From contig BFEA01000322.1 of assembly GCA_003427395.1 (NCBI GenBank), positions 1,672,115 through 1,725,614 of the forward strand: a stretch of 53,500 nucleotides of DNA. Direction: 5' to 3'. The notes beneath the pieces are model-generated. The model was not told the DNA's origin. It saw only the letters and a program-made list of their open reading frames with translations, and did no database searches. Source of the DNA: Chara braunii. Its lineage: Eukaryota; Streptophyta; Charophyceae; Charales; Characeae. Position numbers and translations under genes: made by a program. Position 1 is the first letter of the stretch. The number at the start of each line of letters is the position of its first letter. Shown here one piece after another: positions 31,488 through 42,170 of this stretch.

Positions 31488-32397
31488 CGCTGGCGCTGAG
31501 GAACTCGCACACTATACGGCCGACCTGGGGCCTGCAGTTCGTGACCTCATTCTAGAGTACCACGACGTTTTCCCATCGTCGTTCTTGTATGTCGGCATCC
31601 CACCGATGCGCGACGTCGAGCATTCCATCCAACTTGTGCCTGACTATCGTGTTCACCACCAGGCACCCTACAGACTCTCGATCCCCGAGGCCACCGAACT
31701 CAAGTGTCAGCTCGAGGAGCTCCTAAGAGTTTCATTAAACCCAGCAATTCGTTGTGGGGTGCACCCGTCCTCTTTGTTCGCAAAGCGGATGGAACTCTCC
31801 GTCTCTGTATCGCGGTTAAGAACAATTGCCCATGCCTCGTTCCGACGAGCTGTTCGACCGCCTAGCAGGCAACCGACTTCTTTACGAAGATTGATCTTCG
31901 TAACGGTTACCATCAGATCCGCGTCGCTGCAACGGACCAGCCGAAGACAGCGTTCCGATCGTGCTTCGGCCACTATGAGTTTACGGTGATGCCATTCGGC
32001 CTCACCAACACACCCACTACCTTCCAGAGGGCGATGAACGACATCTTCAGGGACATCCTGGAGCAGCACGTTCTCGTCTACCTCAACGATATCCTGATCT
32101 ACAGTCGTACCTTTGAGGAACATCTCAGACACCTCTGTGACATCCTTGACCGCTTGCGCACACATGGCTTCTACGCCAAGCTGAGTTAGTGCCGCTTTGC
32201 CGAGCACAAAGTGGATTTCCTAGGACACTACGTGTCTAACCAGAGTCTCCACATGGACGACGCGAAGATCACTGCTATTGCGGAGTGGCCCGCCCCCACA
32301 TGTGCCAAGCAACTTCGCAGCTTCCTAGGCCTCGCAAGCTACTATAGTAATTTCATCTAGGGATACACTAGTTATTCCAACGTCCTTACCTCCACCC
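31488..32397 (+). pseudogene. pol: D reverse transcriptase, inactive
   Basis: Pieces in different frames: VFPSSFLYVGIPPMRDVEHS, then [58 protein letters not shown] and HVLVYLNDILIYSRTFEEH. The catalytic YLDD reads YLND, so one metal-binding Asp is gone. A TAG follows AKLS at about 32187 and another follows NFI at about 32358. The region between RT fingers and palm (31750-31900) has two shifts. Confidence 0.87.
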
Positions 32398-33060
32398 TTG
32401 GACACCCTCCACGAGAACGCCTTCTGCGCCCTCAAGAAGGCGGTGACATTTGCACCGGTTCTTCACCTACCCGATTTTGATCACCCTTTTATCCTTACCA
32501 CCGATGCGTCAGACTTTGTTGTAGGAGCAGTGCTTTCTCAGATTTTCCCCTCCTTTCCTGATTCATTTGATCCTCATGTCCCTCGCTTCCCACCCCCTAC
32601 CCCTACCACTGCTTCTCGCCTGATGCCTACTCGTCCAGCTACTGACGAGCCTTTTATTGATTATTCTCCTACCGTCGCCAAGGACGGTACTGTCGAGTCT
32701 CGCTCAGGTGATTGTCTGATAGCCTTCTACTCCCGTCAGCTCCTGCCCGTCGAGATAAACTACATTGCTGATGAACGTGAGGTTCTCACAGTAGTTTAAG
32801 CCGCTCGCCACTGGCGTCACTACTTGCACGGGGCACCATTCACGGTGCGCACGGACAACTCTGTTGTCCAGGCTTTTCTGACAAAGTCGAAGCTCACTCC
32901 TCGACAGGCTCGGGGGTGGCACGACCTATCTGAGTTTAGTTCACCACTGAGCACATGAAGGGTGAGACTAATCGGGTTGCAGATGCCTTATCCCAGCACC
33001 CTGACCATGATCTAGAGTAGATCCAGCTTCCTGCCATCTTGGTCACCACCGTCCACCACT
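32398..33060 (+). pseudogene. D RNase H with internal extra segment
   Basis: [18 protein letters not shown] carries the first catalytic D. About 60 Pro/Thr/Ser-rich residues (32545-32715) then intervene before [17 protein letters not shown] and [10 protein letters not shown]; in E1, E2 and B the two parts are nearly adjacent. A TAA follows at 32797, then HWRHYLHGAPFTVRTDNS. The tail to integrase is broken by further stops near 32956 and 33018. Confidence 0.82.
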
Positions 33061-34251
33061 CGGTGTGATGAGTTTCGCACCCAGTACCGCCATTGCCCCG
33101 ACTATCGCGACATCCATGCGACCCTTCGGAGTGGCAAGACCGTCCCGAACTACTCTCTCGGGGACAACGGTCTTGTGTACTGGCACGGTTCACAGGGCAC
33201 CAGAGAGCCCTTTATTTGTGTTTCCTCCACTGGACAGCTACGTGTCCGGGCAGTAGTAGAGTTCCATGACCAGGCAACCGCCGATCATATGGGTTTCCAC
33301 AAGACGTTGGCTCGTGTGAGCCGCCTGTACGTCCAACCAAAGAGCAAGGACTTTGTGAAGGACTATGTCGCAGTGTCCCACCGGTCGAAAGGTGAACAGT
33401 GCGAACCAACTGCCTCATGGTTTGCTCCTGCCTCTTCCTATCCCTGAGGGTCGTTGGCAGTCCATCTCGATGGACTTTATCGGTCCTCTTCGTCCGCCGA
33501 CCCCCTGCGGTCATGATGCTATTCTGGCCGTCGTTGACCGCTTCACGAAGCGCGCACGCTTTGTTCCGTGCCGCTATGCCATCAGTGCACGTGAGGTCGT
33601 CGACATTGTGTTTGACCGAGTCGTGCGTGACCACGACTTACCTCTGAGCATCATATCTGACCATGACCCGCGCTTTACCAGTCGATTCTGGCGACGGCTC
33701 CACAAGGTGTACGACACCCAGCTCCGCTTCTCCTCGTCTTACCATCCACAGACTGATGGTCAGACCGAGGTCTCGAATAGGACTCTCGGAGATATTCTCT
33801 GAAAGATTGTTCGTAACGACTAGCAGTGGGATCTCCATCTTGCCCACGCGGAGATAGCCCGCAACCACGTTGTCTCGCCAGCCACGGGGATGTCACCTTA
33901 CTATTGAGACCTCGGCTATCACCCTCGTGTTCCCATGGACTTCCTTCGACCGTCACAGATGCACCTCGACACGAGTTGTCCCGCGCTGGATGATTGGGTT
34001 GCACACATGACGTCCATCATGAAGACCGCGCATGAGCACATAGCCGCTTCCCAGACTCGCATGGCCGCACATGCAAACCGATCGAGGATGGACCATCCAT
34101 TTAAAGTCAGCGATGATGTGCTTATCGATGCCCACCACTTACAGCGCGAAGCGAACACGCTTTTAAGTTTCAGCGTCACTTCTTTGGCCCATGCCGCATT
34201 CTCCAGGCCATCGGTTGTGATACGGCTTCTAGCCCGGTCAACTTCCGTGTG
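33061..34251 (+). pseudogene. D integrase, frameshifted
   Basis: N-terminal part: DHMGFHKTLARVSRLYVQPK. The catalytic core is well kept at 33365-33802: SISMDFIGPLRPP (D), LAVVDRFTKRARFVPC, IISDHDPRFTSRFW (D) and YHPQTDGQTEVSNRTLGDIL (E). A TGA at about 33800 and a TAG at about 33821 follow, then HLAHAEIARNHVVSPATGMS. The C-terminal part (HIAASQTRMAAHANRSRMD) is open to 34252. All three catalytic residues are visible, although the whole is interrupted. Confidence 0.87.
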
Positions 34252-34715
34252 AAGCTGCCCGACTCCCTACGCCAGGCTTGTGTGCACGATGTCTACCACG
34301 TCTCGTTACTGCGTCCCTACCGCAGACCGTCTGAGCGTTCCGTTGGACGACCATACGAGCGCCCTCCACCCATCATGGTGGACGACCACGAGGAGTTCCT
34401 CGTTTCAAACATCATTGGTCGCCGAGTCACCAACGATAACCCTTCCCATGTCGAGTATCTCGTACGTTGGAAGGGTTGAGGAGACTACTTGGGAGCCCCT
34501 CGAGCAGTTGCAGCACGCTCGCATGTTGGTGCGTGCCTATGACCGTGCTCGTCATGCTGGGTTGACTGCTCCCCATTGACCCTCCTTCTCCCTCTGCTGA
34601 GGAGACAGCTGAAGTCGAGCCTGCTCCATCTGGGGTAGACCTTCAACAACAGCCGGATGCTTCTGAGCGTCCACAATTCACTCGTTGTCGCCCTGCGCGA
34701 TACGATGATTGACTC
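34252..34715 (+). pseudogene. D chromodomain and tail
   Basis: KLPDSLRQACVHDVYHVSLL leads to EEFLVSNIIGRRVTNDNPSH and VEYLVRWKG, then a shift, then TWEPLEQLQHARMLVRAYDR. This is a canonical chromodomain, known in chromoviruses to direct integration to marked chromatin. A short acidic tail continues in another frame to about 34710. Confidence 0.87.
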
Positions 34716-35792
34716 TGACTTATATTCCCATGTCTTTGACTTCTCAGTACTCCATCCACTCCAGTTTTGCCACTTCAGCTCGTCGACATTGCGCCTCTTC
34801 CTCGACAACATTCCGGACTTCCCATCATGGACGTCATCGGCAGCTTCATGGACTTCGTCACGATCAACCTTACCAACTTCAGATGTCGTCACTCTCTTAC
34901 CACCTTACTCTGTACAGTGCCTTGGTTGTGTCGCATGATGGTCTCCCTTCGCTAGGTTCCTCTGAGTTGGGCTCTCCCTTGGTCTACACATTGGCATCGG
35001 GACCGTAGCGTTGCCTTGGCTTCCCAACTTACGGATCTAGCTCCGACTTCCCTCATTTTAGAAGTCGTTTGCATGATTCCCTTACCCATCATTTTTCTAC
35101 CCTCTGTCGGCCCTCGCGCCCTAATTAGGCAGCCTTGCATGCTTCTTCTAAGTGGGCCAGTATACCAGGCTCTCTTATTCCCTTGCATGGTCAACCCTCC
35201 ATAGCGGTCACCCCTTCAGTCGAGCATTACTCGCCCTGATGGTCTATCTGTTAGGGTCATTGGTTTTGTTCGCTCCCAGTTCCCTACCCTCATTATGTGT
35301 GGATGCCCTTAGGAGTTTATCAACCCCTAGGCTACATTCGCCACCCTCAGATACCATCCTACCCTTTGGTTGTGACACACTTCTCCTGTGACATATGGTT
35401 GTCTTGTTGTTGCTTTGTTGCTCTGACTAAGGCTACCGCCTCTAACATTTCTAGGATTTAGTTGTTTTTGCTTTTGCTGATCTCAGGACTTATACACTAG
35501 CCAGTTGTTTCCAGACTGAGGCTACTACCTCCAACATTCTAGGATTTAGTTGTCATTACTGTCTGCTTTCCTAGGACATGTATACTAGTTAGTTGCTTGT
35601 GCTTTCACTTAGGTTGTTAGTTGTGACATTGTTGTTTTTGTGACATTTTCTATCCTAGGTTGCATCGCATGGACTCAGCATGGAGCTTGCTCCGCATCCT
35701 AGGCTATTGGGGTTTTCTTTTTCTTTGGTAGAGTTTCGCTTCTTGGCGGAAGCGTGCTTGTATCTAGGCGACCCATCACAGGTCGAGGATCG
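34716..35792 (+). other. D 3' non-coding tail
   Basis: About 1.1 kb between the last coding trace and the 3' LTR. 35250-35792 is also present, inverted, at 8873-9350, so it is a fixed part of family D. It holds two similar blocks (TAGGATTTAGTTGT at about 35453 and 35542). The bases before the LTR (AGGTCGAGGAT) are a weak polypurine tract. Confidence 0.6.
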
Positions 35793-36107
35793 TGTAGCGG
35801 ACCTCTGGTTGGCCTGTGAGACCAGCCCCTTGGCCTGTTCTCACAGGCCTGTGTTGTATTCGGGGTAGTCCAGTCCAGGTCGATACCTCTGTTGGTACCA
35901 GCCAATCCAGTCCAGTCCAGTCCAGCCAGTCCGCTAGGGTATACCCCAGCCAGAGTTTGTATTTCGGATCATTCTGCATTTGCACAGTTTTGGAGTACTT
36001 GCGTTGGAGTCTCACATGGGAGCTGCGCTGTGCCATCTTGCTTCACTCTCATCCTCCATCTCCATCTCTATCCCAGGCGGAGCACCACACCTGGTGGGTC
36101 CGCCATA
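35793..36107 (+). repeat. D 3' LTR
   Basis: 315 bp, starting TGTAGCGGACC and ending GTCCGCCATA (last CACA decayed to CATA), directly followed by the TGAAG duplication at 36108-36112. Confidence 0.9.
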
Positions 36108-36112
36108 TGAAG
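36108..36112. repeat. Target-site duplication of D, right copy
   Basis: TGAAG, identical to 25579-25583; E LTR sequence resumes after it. Confidence 0.88.
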
Positions 36113-36679
36113 CAATAGCTGCCTACTTGCCTCTCTGGTGGTGACTTCCAGGCGCGCGGCCTCCAAGCAACCCCTCCCTTTCACAGGGAAACATCATTGA
36201 AGGCTCTGATATAGTCTGCACAGGCCCTAGACTCGGGCTACTTGGACTGGTATCCGCCTAGACCTAGCCTACCAACTACCGGGTCTCTAAAAATGCCAAC
36301 TTTTTGTCTTCTTTTGCTCGGCCTCCTGTCCCCGACACATCCACCGCTATTTGAGTGGTACCGGACTACCTGCTACTTTGAGTGTTTTCCTCGCTGCTCT
36401 AAGTGTCACGGGCCTAGCCCCACGAGTGTTTTCCCCGCTGCAACCTTCAAAGTCACAGCCACAGGTAAGTACCGTCCTTGTGGGGCTGCCAGACAAACAA
36501 GTGCCCTTGCTGGTCACACACACACTCAGACCGACAAGCACTCAGACAAGCACGCAAACCAGCGCACACACACAGACTTTGAACACTCGCCACCACAGGA
36601 ATCTCAGCAAGGCATTCATTCCAGCGACAAAACTCATAAATCAGCAACGTTCTAAGTTTGTGTTTTGACCGGTCATTAC
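36113..36679 (-). repeat. E 3' LTR, inner part
   Basis: Continues 24837-25583 after the D insertion. In element orientation it starts TGTAATGACCGG. It contains CACACA/CAGACA-type short repeats (36515-36580). Confidence 0.6.
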
Positions 36680-37005
36680 ACTACCACCCCCGCAAGAGCG
36701 AGGTCCCTTCGAGCGAGTGACTCACTCCGAGTCCTTGCAAAATGCATCATAGGCGAATATTGCAAACAGGGACACGGCCACAGGTAAGTACCGGCCTTGT
36801 GGGGCTGCCAGACAAACAAGTGCCCTTGCTGGTCACACACACACACTGACTGACAAACACTCAGATAGGCACGCAAACCAGCAAGCACACACACACACAG
36901 ACTTTGAACACTCACCACCACAGGAATCTCAGCAAGGCGTTCATTCCAGCGACAAAACTCAGAAATCAGCAATGTTCTAAGTCTGTGTTTTTACGGGTCA
37001 TTACA
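36680..37005 (-). repeat. Tandem duplication of the E LTR/internal junction
   Basis: 36680-36765 repeats the first ~85 internal bases (as at 37006-37091), and 36766-37005 repeats LTR sequence 36450-36679. The unit is about 325 bp, so the LTR end and polypurine tract occur twice. Confidence 0.75.
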
Positions 37006-38430
37006 CTACCTCCCCTTCAAGAGCGAGGTCCCTTCGAGCGAGTGATTCACTCTGAGTCCCTGCAAAATGCATCATAGGCGAATATTGCAAAGAGGGATCG
37101 GGAGGACACGCTGTAGCAGTGAGAGCCGCATTGATTTTTGGCTTTGCATCAGAAATAGTTTGTCGCTCATATGCTTTGACGATGCTGGGCGCGCTTTGCA
37201 GCAATTCCGTCTTTGAAATCCATTCCAATTCATCTAGTGGGTGGTACAAAAAGTGAACTTGATACCGTTTGTTACGTCCCTTACCAGTATGACTCACAAT
37301 TCTGTCAATCTCATGTTGGCCGTTGATAGGGCGAGGGATCATAGGGTCACGATAAGGAAAGGAACCAGGAGCATGATACAGAAACAGTTTGGATGCATGA
37401 AAGATCGGATACGTGCGCAGATTTGGAGACACGTTAATCACATGGACCAAATCCTTCGTCATTTCCCACTACTTTCAAAACCTTTCAAGGGCCATAACAC
37501 AGAGGAAGTAGTTTACGTGACACTCCTTTAGAGAACTCGAACATCTTGACCTAGACATAACTTGCCACTTCGAATGGTGCACGTCGTCGCTTCTTATTAG
37601 TGTGTTTGATCGTGGCCTTCCGACGCTACGCTTATTCATTGCTGCAACAACTCTTTTGAGCAAGCGGTCGTAAATGGCACTATAGCCAGGCCGACCAGGT
37701 TTTAGAACGGGTGCATGATCAGGAAACAGGAAAGATAGAGGTGCATATCTAACCATAATGTAGCCATTCGGTGTCATGACGGTGGAAGAGTGGATGGAGT
37801 CCGCTGTACAACCCCCTCACAATAGACAATTCGACATACCACATGTTCTGATCGGGAATGATAAGAGCGTAAAGAAGTTGAGTATCAGTCTGGTTGATCT
37901 CCTCAGCCAAACCATTGGCTTCGGGATGATGACCAAATGTCATTTTGAGCTTCATATCATAGATTTGGGTTGTGAAAGTCCTTCCAATCTGCGCTAATAA
38001 ACCGGGTGTCCCGGTCGCTCACAGAGTCTTCAGGGTTCCATATTGCATAATGTAATGCTTATTGAATTCTTCGATTAGAAGCTCAGTTGGGGCATGAGGT
38101 GGCAATGGAATCAGGTTCAGGAATTTCAAAAAACGGTCAACGATCACCGCCACTTGTAAGCAACCATTCTTACTTTCCTTCCCCATATCCGTGAAATCAA
38201 TGGAACCTAACTCTCTGGGGCCATCGGGAATGGGTAGGGGATGAAGTATCCCATAGGGCTTTTGCCTAGATGGTGTGATCCGTTGACGAACTTGACACTC
38301 AGCCACAATTTTGTGTGCAGATCCTTTTATACTAGGCCAAGCAAACTGTTGCAATAAAATCTGTAAGTTTTCTTGAAATCGAAGTGTCCACTCCAGCCAT
38401 GAGCCAGATCCAAGAAGTGAGGTACACATA
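37006..38430 (-). pseudogene. E integrase and chromodomain-like tail
   Basis: Minus strand, several frames. RQKPYGILHPLPIPDGPREL and GSIDFTDMGKESKN (first D) at about 38150-38300; SDRDTRF (second D) at about 38000-38020; GHHPEANGLAEEINQT (E) at about 37900. The C-terminal part is at 37001-37462: YPIFHASKLFLYHAPGSFP and YQVHFLYHPLDELEWISKTE, the chromodomain-like tail. A polypurine tract (GAAGGGGAGG) is at 37008-37020. The reading frame is broken at least four times. Confidence 0.82.
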
Positions 38431-39118
38431 AACGGTTATGCGCCCCGTAACGTTGGAACAATAAACCCTCACACTTGTGGAAATCAGGTTGATTGTTGGG
38501 GTCAACCTTGAGCTGCTGAAGGATGGCATTGAGCTCCGGATCCTTGGCAGTTTGCTCAAATAGTCTCCTTCAGTTTCTTTCGAAGGTTGTAGGAGCACAC
38601 AAGTCAGGTCATATACTCTGGGTAGCGAGACAATACATCAGCAACTCGATTGTAACAACCGTTTCCGTGCTTCAATTCAAAATAAAAATATCAATCTCAT
38701 GCAACCAGGGGGTCAAGGTAGTGGATAAGGTACTTTGTTCCTTGATCCTCTACAAAGTCTTGTGATCTCAGAAGACTTTGAAGTGGTGTCCCAGAAGATA
38801 GTGCTTCCAATGGTCTAGCGCCTCATGCAAAGCATAAAGTTCGCGCATGTAGGTGGAAGTAGCTACCTTTTCGTCGGGTATGCGTTTGCTGTAGTACTAG
38901 AGCGGACGCAAGCCATCACCTTCATCTTTTTGCAGCACTACGCCAATGCGTTTGCTGTAGTACTAGAGCGGACGCAAGCCATCACCTTCATCGTTTTGCA
39001 GCGCTACGTCAATCCCATACTAGCTGCATCCGTAGTAACTACGAATGTGATTTTTGGATCTGCAATGCGGAGTGTAGGATGACTCACCAAAGCCTCTTTC
39101 AAGGCTTGAAAGGCAGTC
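38431..39118 (-). pseudogene. E RNase H with 66-bp tandem duplication
   Basis: Region between the integrase zinc finger and RT. TTDAAS-type RNase H start lies near 39030-39045 in element orientation. 38881-38946 is repeated at 38947-39012 with a few differences, duplicating 22 codons in frame. Stops are frequent. Confidence 0.65.
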
Positions 39119-39841
39119 TCACGATACATTCCTGCTAGTTAGTCTTGACAGTGGGCGTGCAATGACAGAGAATCGAGGAACGAACTTTCGATAATATGAT
39201 GCAAGACCACAAAAAGAACGCGGTTCACAGACATTAGAGGGTTGAGGCCACTTGCGGATGACCTCGACCTTGACAACCGGTGCCCAAGATAGATGGCACA
39301 GTCCCTCCCAAACGTTGTCGTTGTGTTTTCTTGAGGATTTCCAACACTTCCTCAAGGTGTCTCATGTGTTCTTCCATCGATTTGTTGAATATCAAGATAT
39401 CGTCCAGATAGACAACAATCTGGTCACGAATCACCTTGTCCATGGACAGTGAAAGGTGGTCAACGCATTCGTGAGACCGAAGGGCATAATGGTAAATTAA
39501 AAAATTTGTACAACCCATCCCGGGTCTTGAATGCGATTTTGTGTTGGTCTGCAGGATCGACTTCAATTTGGTGGTAGCCAGATTTGAGATCGATCTTGGA
39601 GAAGATCTTGCACCCACCTACAACATCAAGCAACTCATTGATGTGTTGTAAAGGATATGCATTATTTCTTGTGATTCGATTAAGTCTACCGTAATCAATA
39701 CATATTTGGAGCTTGCCTCCTTCCTTGGAACAAACAAAACAGGTGCACCAAATTCTAATTCACTAGGCTTAATTCGCCCCCACATTAGTCATGTCGTTAA
39801 TTTGCCTCCACAGTTCCTCCAACTCGTCGGATCCTATACGG
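39119..39841 (-). pseudogene. pol: E reverse transcriptase, main part
   Basis: Minus strand: ELEELWRQINDMTNVG at about 39785-39826, FGAPVLFV at about 39720-39755, [18 protein letters not shown] at about 39550-39600, IVVYLDDILIFNKSMEEHMR at about 39370-39430 (YLDD intact) and FCGLASYYRKFVPRF near 39170-39220. It is broken by shifts at about 39500 and 39310. The upstream remainder lies beyond the hAT insertion at 49326. Confidence 0.85.
39834..39841. repeat. 8-bp target-site duplication of hAT, left copy
   Basis: CTATACGG, 7 of 8 matching CCATACGG at 49318-49325. Confidence 0.8.
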
Positions 39842-40658
39842 CAGTGCCTGCAATCGGGTGGTCGTGGCTGCAACCCGCCCGATCCAGCTGCACCCAACAG
39901 GCCCGGTCCAGGGCCAGATTTGGGATATGCAGGCGCAACTGGGGTTCAGCTAGGTGGTGGCATGGCCCCGCTGCGGACCACAACTGGCTGCGAAATTTGT
40001 GCGGGTCAGTTGTACAGGTCTCATGCCAGTATATATATATATATATATCTGTTTGTGACGGTATATATATATGTCCGAGTGTGTGTATATATATAGGCTC
40101 ATATTTTCCACCCGAGCCCTACGTCGCTGCCTATGCGGGGCTGAATGAAAAATATGCAAGGCCGGGAACAAAAAGAACTTCAACAAAATAATATCAATGT
40201 ACCTGGACCAAATGAAAGCTCTTAAGCATTCGCGTTTTCTGAAGACCTGCAAAAGGTAGTTCCAAGGCGGCGGTAACAGGTTGGAGTCCGTCACTTCAGT
40301 TCCATGGGGGCTACAAATGAGATTCAGGAGTGTCACTTCAATGTCATTGGGGCGGGAAATGGCCTTGGGGCAGCAGGCAGACGAACTTTGAAGTTCTGAA
40401 CCCCCTGAGCGTGCTGGGGCCATACTGGCGGGACACGAGTCGAAGAAACAGGGGCGTGCCTTGCTGGTGTACACACGCAGAGTCATGACAGTGGACATGG
40501 GTGAAGTTGGGTGAAGTTGGAAAATCTGCAAAAAAAAAAATTTTAATATGAAAATATCCATGGGTAAGACCACTACCCGGGGGTGCTCACTTCTATGGTG
40601 AATGCCTTCCTCAATGATGTTCGAGTTACTTGAAAAACAAAAAATGATCTATGGGGGT
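39842..40658. other. hAT left part
   Basis: GC-rich terminus, then (TA)n at 40030-40095, then unique sequence. A 207-codon minus-strand frame (39950-40573) has no recognised domain. Element B follows at 40659. Confidence 0.55.
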
Positions 40659-41521
40659 GAAACGGTATTCACCAATCCGCAGTAGCTGATGCAGATCCCA
40701 GGGCTCGATCCCTAGTCCCCACCTTACATGTGTACAGTATCTGTGTCGACCCTTAGAGTTGAACCAGTGACCGTAGGGTCCATAGGTAGCACGGGTTCGA
40801 TCTGTAGACCTTCGAGTAGGAGTCTCAGTCAGGTCTAGAAGTCGTAGCTGTAGCCTTCTCGAAGGGTCAAGGTCGTAGCTGCTACAGTATCGAAAGGCCA
40901 AGTCTACAGCTTTCCGGAAGGTCCGAGTAGTGGCCTTTCGAAGTTGCCCACGTTCAAACTGAGGCAAGTGGGCAAGTGTTGGAAGTCTACCGTGCTGAGT
41001 CAACAGTCCCAGTCCCCAGTCACTCTTGGCCCAGTCAAGAAAGTACCGCATGGGACTGTGTGCACTTCGGGCATGGGAAAGGGCCAGACCAACGAGTTGC
41101 AGAAGTATAAATCAGGAGGCAGCGCCCAGTCATTCATTCATTCCTGCGTGAGCTATGGGGAAGCGCTGCCATAGGTGACTTGTGCGAGGTGGTCTGAGCC
41201 TGAGGACGAAGTGGGCGAGAGAGGAGGAGTTAGCCATAGCGATAGGGTAGTAGCGACCATAGCCGCCATAGCTGTAGGTAGAATGTAGTATGAGTGTGTG
41301 GGTGTGTTCTAAGTATCGCGTGTGCGATATCCAGGGTGATCCTGTGTATGCAAATAGAGAGTTGTGTGGGCGCTGAGTCGCCATAGCCATCGAAGTGAAC
41401 TTGAATCTGAACTGTGTTCTCAGCTACCATATCTCTGAGTTCTGAGTGGGCGCTTGTCACCAGTTTGCTGGGCACGTGTTTGCATGCATGAGAAGTGTGA
41501 ATGAGAGCGAGTCTGATTGCA
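40659..41521 (+). repeat. B 5' LTR
   Basis: 863 bp from TGAAACGGTATTCACC to GTCTGATTGCA. It has one copy of the GGTCAAGGTCGTAGCTGCTA unit in its U3 part. Confidence 0.93.
41106..41112 (+). promoter_or_regulatory. TATA box of the B 5' LTR
   Basis: TATAAAT, conserved at 11318 and 48568 in the other LTRs; about 447 bases into the LTR. Confidence 0.65.
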
Positions 41522-41522
41522 T

Positions 41523-41534
41523 TGGTATTGGAGC
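41523..41534 (+). promoter_or_regulatory. B primer binding site
   Basis: TGGTATTGGAGC, one base after the LTR end; 10 of 12 matching the initiator-Met tRNA type site. Confidence 0.85.
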
Positions 41535-41688
41535 TGGTACCCGTGTTCCACGCTCGTCGTTGTGTGTCGCAGGGAGAGTGCTGCGCCATAGCCGAAGTGG
41601 CTGACAAAGAAGAAGTCCGCCATAGCGGACACGGAGGTTGAAGAAGCCGCCATGCGCACCTGCAGAGAAGACCACGACGAAGAAGAAG

Positions 41689-41730
<42 letters not shown>

Positions 41731-42170
41731 GCCTTGTTGACCAAACCCACACGGGCTGAGTAGGACTAAAGACTGTGTCTGACGACTCGACTGTGCCAGA
41801 GGACACTAAGCCTCCCAAGGACCGGTACTGACCGACGGGCTGCTCGGTGTGGCACGGTAGGCCCAAAATCCGAGTTGTGGGTTGCACAACAGGCCGTCTA
41901 AGTGTTGAGAAGACTTGCTGATCGCGTCGTCCTGTCTGCGACGTTAAATCATTCCTGAGGAGTTACGGGGGATCTCCTTAAATGCCTCCTGATCAGCAAC
42001 AGGTCTAGTAGGGACAGCCTTAGAGTAGGTCCAGGCTAGTGACCATAGTTGACAGGATCCTGTCCGGATTCTGTAAGTCTTTAGATTGAGTCAGTAGGTG
42101 AGTCAGTCAGGGGGAATAGAGTTTAAGTGGTGAGGAGTGGAACCGATTGTTCGGTTGTGCACCAATCACC
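41535..42170 (+). other. B leader
   Basis: Untranslated leader with a GA tract (about 41692-41727). No gene. It ends at the gag ATG. Confidence 0.7.

Larger units (their letters stand above)
25584..36107 (+). mobile_element. D: chromovirus-type Ty3/gypsy element
   Basis: 10.5 kb with short LTRs (25584-25893 and 35793-36107), a TGGTATCGGAGC primer binding site one base after the left LTR, and a TGAAG target duplication on both sides. It has a very long leader (about 2.6 kb), then gag, protease, RT, RNase H, integrase and a canonical chromodomain (VEYLVRWKG, TWEPLEQL). Stops and shifts occur in every domain, and the RT catalytic box reads YLND. Base use is C-rich compared with neighbouring elements. 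Confidence 0.92.

Noticed and set aside
35249-36107. An 857-bp D LTR starting TGTTAGGG
   Set aside because: The 5' copy begins at TGTAGCGGACC with a matching duplication and PBS; 35249-35792 is internal tail, also found before the LTR in D'.
36108-36679. A complete LTR of E starting TGAAGCAATAG at 36108
   Set aside because: TGAAG at 36108-36112 is the target duplication of D (matching 25579-25583), so the E LTR continues on the far side of D at 25583.
39950-40573. 207-codon minus-strand frame as the hAT transposase
   Set aside because: No hATC, zinc-finger or catalytic pattern; rich in low-complexity YIYIYT from the AT microsatellite.
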